50,129 bases of DNA, taken from Thermoplasmatota archaeon (GTDB lineage: Archaea; Thermoplasmatota; Thermoplasmata; RBG-16-68-12; JAJISG01). Location of the stretch: contig JAJISK010000001.1 of NCBI GenBank assembly GCA_022848785.1, positions 1-50,129 of the forward strand, in the 5' to 3' direction. Positions 8,747 through 14,738 of the stretch are shown in pieces. Below the pieces are notes generated by a model. It ran no database searches. It was not told the DNA's origin and worked only from the letters and a program-made list of their open reading frames with translations. Positions within the stretch are counted from its first letter, which is position 1, and each line of letters starts with the position of its first letter. The position numbers and the translations under genes were made by a program.

Positions 8747-8787
8747 GCGTTGGGTCCTTCCCGCCTTCGCGGGCCTGTAGTGTAGCT

Positions 8788-8817
8788 ATCCTGCGCGCCG
8801 CACGTGCCGGACTGCAA
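8788..8817 (+). other. Predicted 30-nt tRNA intron in the D-loop
   Basis: A bulge-helix-bulge can be drawn: central helix GUAG (8782-8785) with CUGC (8812-8815), bulges CUA (8786-8788) and AAU (8816-8818), and inner helix UCC/GGA. Cutting after the second base of each bulge removes exactly 30 nt and leaves a normal D-loop. The outer helix is weak, as in relaxed motifs. Confidence 0.75.
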
Positions 8818-8860
8818 TGGACATCACAGGGGCCTCCGGAGCCCCGAACCTGGGTTCGAA

Positions 8861-8881
8861 AGGCCCTCGAGGGCCAGAAAT
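8861..8881 (+). other. Predicted 21-nt tRNA intron in the T-loop
   Basis: The intron folds as GGCCC-UCGA-GGGCC. Around it, outer helix GGG/CCC, central helix UUCG/AGAA (three pairs plus G-A), and bulges AAA (8859-8861) and AUU (8880-8882) form a bulge-helix-bulge. Cutting after the second base of each bulge regenerates the canonical T-loop TTCGAAT. Confidence 0.8.
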
Positions 8882-8923
8882 TCCCGGCAGGCCCGCTCCT
8901 GCCCCGCGGCAACGGCTTAACGG

Positions 8924-9508
8924 ATGCCCTCTCTGCCTAGGCCCGTGGTGAGGCTCGAGCGGCCCCCAGACGAGGAGGTCGATCGGCTCCTCCAGAAATA
9001 CGGGCGGATTCGGCGTCGTGTTGTCGACTGGGACAGGCGGGACCGCGACGAACCCGAGGAACCCCCATGCGATGGCGAGGTTGTGCCGCTCGTGCGGGAT
9101 GCTGATGGCCGTCTCGCGGTGGTCCGGCATCGAGAGGGATCCCAGGACTTCCTCCTCCCGACCGGCCGCATCCAGCCCGGGGAGGGGGTCGAGGAGGCTG
9201 CCCTGCGCGAGGCCCTGGAAGAGACGGGTTGCCACGTAGCCATCGACGAGGTCCCCGCCCTCCACCGTATTCGGATTCGGTTTCGGGATGCCGAATGGGA
9301 ACGATGGTCCTTCCTCGTGCTGTGCCGTGTGCTTGCGGCGGAAGACGGTCCACGGGACACCGACGAGATTGAGGCCGTCAAGTTTGTCCACCTTCCCGGG
9401 GAGATGCCCATCGAGTGGGTGCAGTGGGAGTGGCCGATGTGGGTCCTCAAGGACGCCAGTCTCCTCCACCCGCACTCGTTCTTGTTGGGGAAGGCATCCA
9501 CGGACTGA
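8924..9508 (+). CDS. Nudix hydrolase
   Basis: The 194-residue protein contains a complete Nudix box, GRIQPGEG followed by EEAALREALEETG (about residues 80-103), that binds the catalytic metal and hydrolyses a nucleoside diphosphate linked to another group. An N-terminal extension of about 45 residues precedes the domain and contains the basic stretch KYGRIRRRVVDWDRRDRDEP. The C-terminal half has EWVQWEWPMWVLKD. The substrate cannot be told from sequence. It follows the tRNA by 28 bases and is convergent with a second, unrelated-in-detail Nudix gene 13 bases away. The TATA-like GGCTTAACG near 8910 is too close to the ATG at 8924, so either the start lies further in or the promoter is upstream. 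Confidence 0.87.
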   Translation: MPSLPRPVVRLERPPDEEVDRLLQKYGRIRRRVVDWDRRDRDEPEEPPCDGEVVPLVRDADGRLAVVRHREGSQDFLLPTGRIQPGEGVEEAALREALEETGCHVAIDEVPALHRIRIRFRDAEWERWSFLVLCRVLAAEDGPRDTDEIEAVKFVHLPGEMPIEWVQWEWPMWVLKDASLLHPHSFLLGKASTD

Positions 9509-9521
9509 GGGACTCAGGAGC

Positions 9522-9965
9522 CTACTCCCGATCCGGTCTGTCTCGAAGCCGTACCGCCTCCAGGATGGCGGTGCGCGCGAGGGGAGTCAGATCAACCTCC
9601 TCGAGATCCGCAAGACGGACCCACTCCGTGGCGGAGGCATCGCTGCCCGGACGAAGCCGGCCGCCCACGATCTGGCAGAGGAAATCCAAGAGGACGAAAT
9701 GAAAGCGTACTCCGCCGCCCTCTTCCACGATGCTGTCGTAGGCGCCCACGAGTTCCGTCGGGCGCACATCCAATCCTGTCTCCTCAAGGACCTCCCGAAC
9801 CACCGCCTCGCGCAAGGTCTCCCCCACCTCGACCGACCCTCCCGGAAGGCTCCACCGACCGACGTAGGGAGCCACTTTTCGTCGGACCAGCAGCACCTCG
9901 TTGCCCCGGAAGAGCACACCGGACACCGCCGGGATGGGCCGAGGGGGAAAGTCACGGGTCACCAT
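9522..9965 (-). CDS. Nudix hydrolase (MutT/ADP-ribose type)
   Basis: The 147-residue protein is close to a minimal Nudix domain: VSGVLFRGNEVLLVRR, GRWSLPGGSVEVGE and REAVVREVLEETG give the full box (about residues 38-60). Family members sanitise oxidised nucleotides or cleave ADP-ribose-like compounds. I chose the ATG at 9965 because it overlaps the end of the Nre gene as ATGGTGA, a coupled arrangement; a longer frame upstream (to 10040) lies entirely inside the Nre gene. Coupling to a DNA repair protein fits a nucleotide clean-up role, but the substrate is inferred only from context. Confidence 0.87.
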   Translation of the reverse strand: MVTRDFPPRPIPAVSGVLFRGNEVLLVRRKVAPYVGRWSLPGGSVEVGETLREAVVREVLEETGLDVRPTELVGAYDSIVEEGGGVRFHFVLLDFLCQIVGGRLRPGSDASATEWVRLADLEEVDLTPLARTAILEAVRLRDRPDRE

Positions 9966-11185
9966 CCCGCCCACCCGGGATAGTCGGTAAGTCGACGCTG
10001 GCGCAGGGCGAAGGAAATCACGGCGCTCTGCCGAATCCACTCCTCCAAGGGAATCTCGAACCGCGTGCCGACGTACGAGAGGGCCTGGGTGAGGTCCGGG
10101 AAGCTCAGATAGGGCTGGCGCAAGGCCCGCCGCACGTTCTCCCGGACATTCCAGACGCCAAGGGGGAGGAAGTGACCCGCGTGAGTCTCCCGCAAGACGA
10201 TCGCCGTCGCCTGGCGGCCCTCCCGTGCAAGGGCTTCCGCGACCGCGAACCGGGCAGCGTAGTAACAGCCTCGGATGGAGGCGTAGGCCTTCCGGCCTCG
10301 ATACCCCTCGCTGTCTCCGATCATGGCAATCTCACGAGTGGAGGGGTTCCAGGTGGTCCGCGGAAACCAGGCTTCCAGGAGCTCATAACTCCAGACCCGG
10401 GGGAGCAACAAGACGAGGAAACGGTTGTCTAAGCGGACCGACTCATACACCCGGAAGGCATCGATCAGAGGGAGAGTCCGGACGTCCTCCAATAGGCGAA
10501 GGCCCAACGCATCATCCACAGCCGTGATGCTCCAGCGCGTGGGGACGAGCTTCCTCCCGTCCTCCAGCCCGAGAACCCCCGCGCTCAGGGCGCGCATGAT
10601 GCGGGAGACCTCCACCCCTTCATCGTAGAGCCGCAGGATCGCAGCCCCCGCTCTCAGGTCTCCGTCCCCCCAGACTCGTTCCAGGCGGGCGTCCGTCTTG
10701 ACACCACTCGTGCCCATCTGGAGCAAAGGGGCCGACGGGCCGAAGGGCTGCGCAACCCGATCGGACGACATCCCTCCTCGGGGCGGACGGGAAAATGCGA
10801 GTTCCAGGTCCGCGGGCCGGGCGGCCAGGGCCAGTTCCTGGAGCTGATCCAGAAATCGTCCGCCCTCGCTGACGTTCACGGCCACTCGACGCATTCCACG
10901 TACCAGGCTGAATCGAAAGGCGATGATCTCCGGGAAATCGAAATCAAGCCACGCTTCGGGGAGGTCGAGGAGCGTGGTGTCCCCGTGGAAGGGGGGCAGG
11001 AGGGGCCCGACGTTCACCTTCGGATACCCATAGCGTCCGATGAAAACCCCCGGAGGAGAGGTTCCGGAAAGGGAAAGGGAGGCAGGCGGGGTCCAGGGCT
11101 CGCCCCTCGCAATGGAAGGTATAGGAACCCGAGAGAGACGCGCGGAGGCGGCCTTGCCGGAGAGACGGCGGATAGGAAGGTCCAC
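9959..11185 (-). CDS. Nre family DNA repair protein (DUF650/DUF651)
   Basis: This 408-residue protein matches archaeal Nre proteins: the signature PPGVFIGRYGYPKVNVGPLLPP (residues about 44-65) and conserved C-terminal segments such as SEGYRGRKAYASIRG and VWNVRENVRRAL. Nre proteins act in repair of alkylation damage and bind the PCNA clamp. The last residues, QRRLTDYP near the C-terminus, resemble a PCNA-interacting peptide (Q-x2-L-x2-Y), although Pro follows the aromatic. I see no Cys-rich zinc motif at the N-terminus, which some Nre proteins have. Translation starts at GTG 11185, 26 nt downstream of a minus-strand TATA box (CGGATATAAG, 11209-11218), so the mRNA is probably leaderless. It is co-transcribed with the Nudix gene. 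Confidence 0.88.
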   Translation of the reverse strand: MDLPIRRLSGKAASARLSRVPIPSIARGEPWTPPASLSLSGTSPPGVFIGRYGYPKVNVGPLLPPFHGDTTLLDLPEAWLDFDFPEIIAFRFSLVRGMRRVAVNVSEGGRFLDQLQELALAARPADLELAFSRPPRGGMSSDRVAQPFGPSAPLLQMGTSGVKTDARLERVWGDGDLRAGAAILRLYDEGVEVSRIMRALSAGVLGLEDGRKLVPTRWSITAVDDALGLRLLEDVRTLPLIDAFRVYESVRLDNRFLVLLLPRVWSYELLEAWFPRTTWNPSTREIAMIGDSEGYRGRKAYASIRGCYYAARFAVAEALAREGRQATAIVLRETHAGHFLPLGVWNVRENVRRALRQPYLSFPDLTQALSYVGTRFEIPLEEWIRQSAVISFALRQRRLTDYPGWAGW

Positions 11186-11251
11186 GCGTGGGTCTGAGGT
11201 TAGAGGTTCTTATATCCGACGAGGGGAGGTGCCCGAAAGTACCGTCTCGGG

Positions 11252-11800
11252 TCAACGTGACACAAAGATGTGATACTTCTGGGCGGGATCCGCCAGCTCC
11301 ATCTCAATGCGCTTGGCGAGGAGGCGGGCGGGGTGATGGAGAGTGGGAACGCGCTTCGTGAGGTCCTCGAAGCTAGTGAACTGGCCCGCCTTCCGCTCCT
11401 CGAGGATTCCCCACATCGTCTTCTTTCCGAGCCCCGGGATGAGCTCGAGCATGTGAAACCGCGTCGTGATGGCCTGCGCCTCGTTGTAGAATCGCAGGTA
11501 CCGTTCCTCATGCTCCTCCACGATCTCCTCGAGCACAAAGGAGAGTTCGTTCTGGGCGGCCACGGTGAGCTCCTCGTATCCGATCCGGCGCTTCACGTGC
11601 TGAACCTTGTCCCGGAGCTCCAAGTCCTTCCCGATGTAGACTCCCTCCCCGATGACCATGTCAACGCCGTCCCGGGATACCAGCTCGAACAGCTTGAACT
11701 CGTCCTCGCCGATCCCGTAGGCCACGGCCTCCCGTCGATGGCGGGGTCCCTCGGGATGGCCTTGGGGCAAGTAATCGATGACGCGGGCGTAATCCTCCAA
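11252..11800 (-). CDS. DUF655 family nucleic-acid-binding protein
   Basis: The 182-residue protein matches DUF655: an N-terminal OB-like part (ARVIDYLPQG, later DMVIGEGVYIG) and a C-terminal helix-hairpin-helix region (ELIPGLGKKTMWGILEERK) likely to contact nucleic acid. The function is not experimentally defined. It sits directly after rpo4 and rpl21e, its usual place in archaea, where the rRNA dimethyltransferase gene ksgA commonly follows. Here no ksgA follows; the next gene is the separately promoted Nre gene. A gap of 9 bases from rpo4 supports one transcript. Confidence 0.92.
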   Translation of the reverse strand: MEDYARVIDYLPQGHPEGPRHRREAVAYGIGEDEFKLFELVSRDGVDMVIGEGVYIGKDLELRDKVQHVKRRIGYEELTVAAQNELSFVLEEIVEEHEERYLRFYNEAQAITTRFHMLELIPGLGKKTMWGILEERKAGQFTSFEDLTKRVPTLHHPARLLAKRIEMELADPAQKYHIFVSR

Positions 11801-11809
11801 AAGACCCCC

Positions 11810-12127
11810 TCAAAGGTACTTTTCCACGAGATTCAGCACGCGGTCGAGGTCCTCTTTGGCGAGGGTGAATCGTTCCTTGGAGAAGATGGCCCGCACTTCT
11901 TCGGGTTCCGTGGGCATGAGGTCCACGACCTTGACGGCGATGGCGGGGGACATGAACTCCAGCTCCAGAAGCCCTTGGACCAGTTTCTTGGCCTTCTTAG
12001 CCGGAATACGGGCGAAGGCTTCCGCGTGCTGGAGGGCATACCCTTGCTCCGGGGAGAGCTCGCCTCGATCCTCTTTCTCCTTCTCAAGGAGCTCCCTGAC
12101 CTCGGCCAGGGTCAAGTAATCCTCCAT
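11810..12127 (-). CDS. rpo4: DNA-directed RNA polymerase subunit Rpo4 (RpoF)
   Basis: A 105-residue helical protein with the Rpo4 layout: EDYLTLAEVRELLEKEKEDRG, then EQGYALQHAEAFARIP and the HRDC-like C-terminus ending DLDRVLNLVEKYL. It pairs with Rpo7 (6756-7325) to form the RNA polymerase stalk. It lies between rpl21e (8 bases upstream) and DUF655 in the conserved archaeal order, so ribosomal protein and polymerase subunit are produced together. Confidence 0.95.
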   Translation of the reverse strand: MEDYLTLAEVRELLEKEKEDRGELSPEQGYALQHAEAFARIPAKKAKKLVQGLLELEFMSPAIAVKVVDLMPTEPEEVRAIFSKERFTLAKEDLDRVLNLVEKYL

Positions 12128-12135
12128 CCAAGCAC

Positions 12136-12429
12136 CTACCGTACCTTGCGCAAGTGCTCGGGGGTCGCGATCACCCGCTTGATGAGGCCCCCCTGCCGTA
12201 CGGCCACCACGTACGCCCGGCCCCGTCGCTCCTCTACCGTCCCCGTCAGGCCGTGGTAGCGCTTGTTGGGCTGGCCCTTGTGGACGCTCGGATCGATGAC
12301 GATGGCGGCCTTCTCGCCGGGGACGAAGGGGGTGAAGAAATGCGTGACAGGAGGGAGTCCTCTATCCCGGGGTCGTTTCCGGAACTTCCGTCGCGTCCTG
12401 CGCCTTGGACCCTTGGAGGCCTTGACCAT
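12136..12429 (-). CDS. rpl21e: Large ribosomal subunit protein eL21
   Basis: The 97-residue protein starts MVKASKGPRRRTRRKFRKR and contains the eL21 segments KAAIVIDPSVHKGQPNKRYH and LTGTVEERRGRAYVV. I placed the start at 12429 because the family begins at this basic N-terminus; the open frame upstream lies inside pus10. As a result the first 68 bases of this gene overlap the end of pus10 in another frame. Confidence 0.95.
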   Translation of the reverse strand: MVKASKGPRRRTRRKFRKRPRDRGLPPVTHFFTPFVPGEKAAIVIDPSVHKGQPNKRYHGLTGTVEERRGRAYVVAVRQGGLIKRVIATPEHLRKVR

Positions 12430-13645
12430 ACGCTCCCTCGTCGTGTACCTCGAGAACGTCCAAGCGCTCCACTTGAGCCTCGGTCTCCAGCAGTGCGGCC
12501 AGGCTGGGACGCGTCCGGCCCTCGTCTCCGTGGACCAGTTCCTTGATGTAGGTCCCGGCCTCGGCCCGGATCCGAAGCTCGACCTCCGTGCCGTGGGCTT
12601 GAAGGACCTCGGCGTCCACAACCCGTTTGACGCGCTCTCGGTCGGCCCGACGGTGGGAGACCCTGGCGGGAGTTCTCTGGACGATCTCCTTGCCCTTCAA
12701 TGCGGCCACCGCTTCTTGAAGTTTTGCTAGGCTCGTGGGCGAACCCAATCGGACCCGGACGGCGTAGGATTTCTCGGATCGGAGGGCCTTGATGGCCACG
12801 ACCTCCTCCCGGGACGACAGACGCATCTCCGAGACGGAAACTTGTCCTCCGGGCTCGATCTCGAGCGCCACCGCCTCGTAATCCAGGGTCCGCCGACGAG
12901 GTCGTTGGATCTCGAAGACGAAGGGGCGCCCCCGGCCTAACATTCGCGCGTCGATGTCCTCCCGGCCCATGCCGTGGAAGGTGTGGTCCTCGCCCTCGAC
13001 CCGGGGCATGACGGCGGCGGCGATCACCTCCTCCACGCTCATCTCGTAGAGGGTTCCGCGGTGGTCACACGTCTCGCATCCCGCACCTCGACAGTCCGGA
13101 CACGGCCATTTCGTCTGCGGCATGGGGGCCAGCTTCCGGTAGCGACCGTACAGATAGAGTGGGGCCACCTGGAGGTCTACATGGTCCATCATCGTGTCGA
13201 TGACAGCGGCGATGGTGGGCCGCTGGAAGTCTACGGTCTGCCCGAGGCGCGCCTCCAAGAGCTTTCCCACCTCCCGATTGATCTCGGCCTTGATGGGTTC
13301 GTACGTGTCCAGACCCAGCTCCGCCCACAGAATCTCCTCTCGGTTCAGGACATCGGGGTCCACGCGCGAGCCCACGAGAAAGCTGTCGAAGTCCCACCCC
13401 TCGAGGGCGGCCGCAACCAGGTCGGCAAACGTGGGGATTTCCTCCATGAGGCCCTTGCAGAGCCAGCAGGCAGCGGGGGCCTCCAAGCCGAGGCTCGCCA
13501 AGACTCGGCGGCCACGCTCCCGGTTCGTCAGCCCCGTGTCCACCTTCGCGAAGAGACGTCCTAGACAGGAGGGACAGAGGGGGGTCTTGGCGAAGACGCG
13601 ACGCGTATCCTCCTCGGCCTCCGGCGGCGGAATCGGGAGAGCCAC
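12362..13645 (-). CDS. pus10: tRNA pseudouridine synthase Pus10
   Basis: The 427-residue protein matches archaeal Pus10, which makes pseudouridine 54 and/or 55 in the tRNA T-loop. The N-terminal zinc region has CPSC and CWLC, and a second Cys cluster CPDCRGAGCETC lies near residue 190. The catalytic segment is GREDIDARMLGRGRPFV near 236. The C-terminal PSUS fold ends with AGTYIKELVHGDEGRTRPS. After the family core (VERLDVLEVHDEG) about 30 extra residues run on and overlap the rpl21e coding region by 68 bases. Start is GTG 13645, 26 nt after a minus-strand TATA box (13668-13678). It heads the pus10-rpl21e-rpo4-DUF655 operon. Its substrate loop is the one interrupted by an intron in the tRNA-Arg gene nearby. 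Confidence 0.94.
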   Translation of the reverse strand: MALPIPPPEAEEDTRRVFAKTPLCPSCLGRLFAKVDTGLTNRERGRRVLASLGLEAPAACWLCKGLMEEIPTFADLVAAALEGWDFDSFLVGSRVDPDVLNREEILWAELGLDTYEPIKAEINREVGKLLEARLGQTVDFQRPTIAAVIDTMMDHVDLQVAPLYLYGRYRKLAPMPQTKWPCPDCRGAGCETCDHRGTLYEMSVEEVIAAAVMPRVEGEDHTFHGMGREDIDARMLGRGRPFVFEIQRPRRRTLDYEAVALEIEPGGQVSVSEMRLSSREEVVAIKALRSEKSYAVRVRLGSPTSLAKLQEAVAALKGKEIVQRTPARVSHRRADRERVKRVVDAEVLQAHGTEVELRIRAEAGTYIKELVHGDEGRTRPSLAALLETEAQVERLDVLEVHDEGAYGQGLQGSKAQDATEVPETTPG

Positions 13646-13700
13646 GGCTGAAACACCCAGAACACAACCATAAACCTTACCGGGTCGGGCCCGGACTCGC

Positions 13701-13972
13701 CTAGCGTGTCAAAAAGATCTCGATGCTGGACACATTGGCCGTACGACCGTCCTCGCCAGTGATCTTCTCCGTGGAGATTTCGATGTCCTTGACCTTGCAG
13801 TCCGGCATGAAACGGTGGCGCACAACTTCTGCGACGTCCACCGCGCGACCGATGGACCTGCCCGGGCCTTGATGATGACCACTTCGGAACCGCTGTTGAA
13901 CTGGGTCACGACAGCCAGCACGTAGTTCATGATGGGTTTCTTGCCGATGTAGACGGTGTTCTCCTCTGCCAT
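13701..13972 (-). CDS. Alba DNA/RNA-binding chromatin protein, broken by a one-base frameshift
   Basis: Read from ATG 13972, the first frame gives [20 protein letters not shown] and [16 protein letters not shown], a clear Alba N-terminus. The rest of the domain, [18 protein letters not shown] onward to the stop at 13701 (SSIEIFLTR), is in another frame. Restoring one C in the CCC run at about 13861 (plus strand) rejoins them into a full Alba of roughly 90 residues with the conserved Lys-rich loop. Alba coats archaeal DNA and RNA. A TATA-like GCATTTAACT (14019-14028, read on the minus strand) lies about 50 nt upstream. A homopolymer deletion in the sequence is more likely than true loss of such a gene, but decay cannot be excluded. 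Confidence 0.9.
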
Positions 13973-14093
13973 CTCTAGCTCCCCTGGCCAAGTGGGGCGT
14001 TTGCAATGGCAAAAAACCGCATTTAACTATTCTCACGAGGCCAGGAGCCGCGAATCGGCCCGTGTGAGGGGGGGTGATGGCCAGTCACTGATT

Positions 14094-14104
14094 CTTTATA
14101 TAGG
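14094..14104 (+). promoter_or_regulatory. TATA box for Sec61 beta
   Basis: CTTTATATAGG is centred about 27 nt before the ATG at 14126, a near-consensus archaeal box predicting a leaderless or almost leaderless mRNA. Confidence 0.8.
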
Positions 14105-14125
14105 AACGTCTCCCATAGCGCGGCG

Positions 14126-14290
14126 ATGGCCAAGGAGAAGAGGCAGGGTTTCCAGTCCTCGGCGGGTCTCATTCGTTACTTCGATTCCGAGTCGGACAAG
14201 TCCCTGAAACTCTCTCCCTATCTCGTGATCGGGATGGCCATTGCCAGCGTGGTCATTGTCACCGCGGTTTCCCTGATCTGGTCCATCTAG
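14126..14290 (+). CDS. Preprotein translocase subunit Sec61 beta (SecG)
   Basis: A 54-residue tail-anchored protein: a hydrophilic N-terminus with FQSSAGLIRYFDSES, typical of archaeal Sec61 beta, then one C-terminal membrane helix (VIGMAIASVVIVTAVSLIW). It is the smallest subunit of the SecYE-beta protein-conducting channel. It is divergent from alba and has its own strong promoter. Confidence 0.95.
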   Translation: MAKEKRQGFQSSAGLIRYFDSESDKSLKLSPYLVIGMAIASVVIVTAVSLIWSI

Positions 14291-14347
14291 TCCGGATCAA
14301 CGGGAGCGCCGGGGGGGAGATTTCCGATATCCTTTTCGAACTCCCGC

Positions 14348-14378
14348 GGTGCGAAGCACCAGTAGCTCTCGAGGCTAC
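14348..14378 (+). repeat. Two adjacent short hairpins
   Basis: GGTGC-GAA-GCACC (14348-14360) is followed after one base by GTAGC-TCTCGAG-GCTAC (14362-14378). They lie between the Sec61 beta stop and the promoter of the ubiquitin-like gene, so they may mark a 3' end. No U-rich tract follows, and function is unproven. Confidence 0.4.
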
Positions 14379-14448
14379 CGCCTTGGCCTGGCTAGGCTAC
14401 CCCGGCCCGGAGACGCTTAATAGCCAACCAGGTCTTAAGTGGAACCCC

Positions 14449-14709
14449 ATGCTCCTTCGGGTCCGCACCCTCCCCGATGGGGAGGACCACAGGGTCGAAC
14501 TCGAGGATGGAGCAACCGGGTTCCAGCTCCTGGAGAACCTCGATCGGAACCCGGAAGCCCACCTCCTCTTACGCGGCCGTCTCCCCATTCCCATGGACGC
14601 GCCCCTCGATGACCGGGAGGAATTCGCGGTGATCGCGATTGTCTCCGGCGGGGACAAGGCCTCGGGAGACGCCGAAGGGCAGGACGCCCGACTCGCTCAC
14701 GCTCATTAA
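14449..14709 (+). CDS. Ubiquitin-like beta-grasp protein (MoaD/ThiS/SAMP type) with a tail after the diglycine
   Basis: From ATG 14449 the 86-residue product starts MLLRVRTLPDGEDHRVELED and has the beta-grasp pattern of sulfur carriers and archaeal SAMP modifiers: an LL-enriched helix (GFQLLENLDRNPEAH), LRGRLPIPMDAPLDDREEF, and IAIVSGG. In ThiS, MoaD and SAMPs the Gly-Gly is the C-terminus that is adenylated. Here 18 residues (DKASGDAEGQ and so on, ending AHAH) follow. The tail would have to be removed before E1-type activation, or the protein is not a carrier. The TATA-like CGCTTAATAG at 14414-14423 is about 30 nt upstream and supports this start over an earlier ATG at 14383. gcvPA follows 29 bases later. 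Confidence 0.8.
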   Translation: MLLRVRTLPDGEDHRVELEDGATGFQLLENLDRNPEAHLLLRGRLPIPMDAPLDDREEFAVIAIVSGGDKASGDAEGQDARLAHAH

Positions 14710-14738
14710 AGGCCCCTCAATTTCCGAGAAGGTTCGAT

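Larger units (their letters stand above)
8771..8895 (+). tRNA. tRNA-Arg (anticodon CCG) with predicted D-loop and T-loop introns
   Basis: The ends form a perfect seven-pair acceptor stem (GGGCCTG at 8771-8777, CAGGCCC at 8888-8894) with discriminator G at 8895. The anticodon arm is perfect: GGGGC (8829-8833), loop CTCCGGA with anticodon CCG at 8836-8838, GCCCC (8841-8845). Removing 8788-8817 restores a D-arm (GTGT, loop AGCTTGGACA, TCAC) with the invariant GG followed by A20, an arginine identity base. Removing 8861-8881 restores the T-arm CTGGG-TTCGAAT-CCCGG. The mature molecule would be 74 nt. No intron sits at the usual anticodon-loop site. CCA is not encoded. A strong TATA box precedes it. 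Standard tRNA models could miss this gene because two arms are interrupted. Confidence 0.88.
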
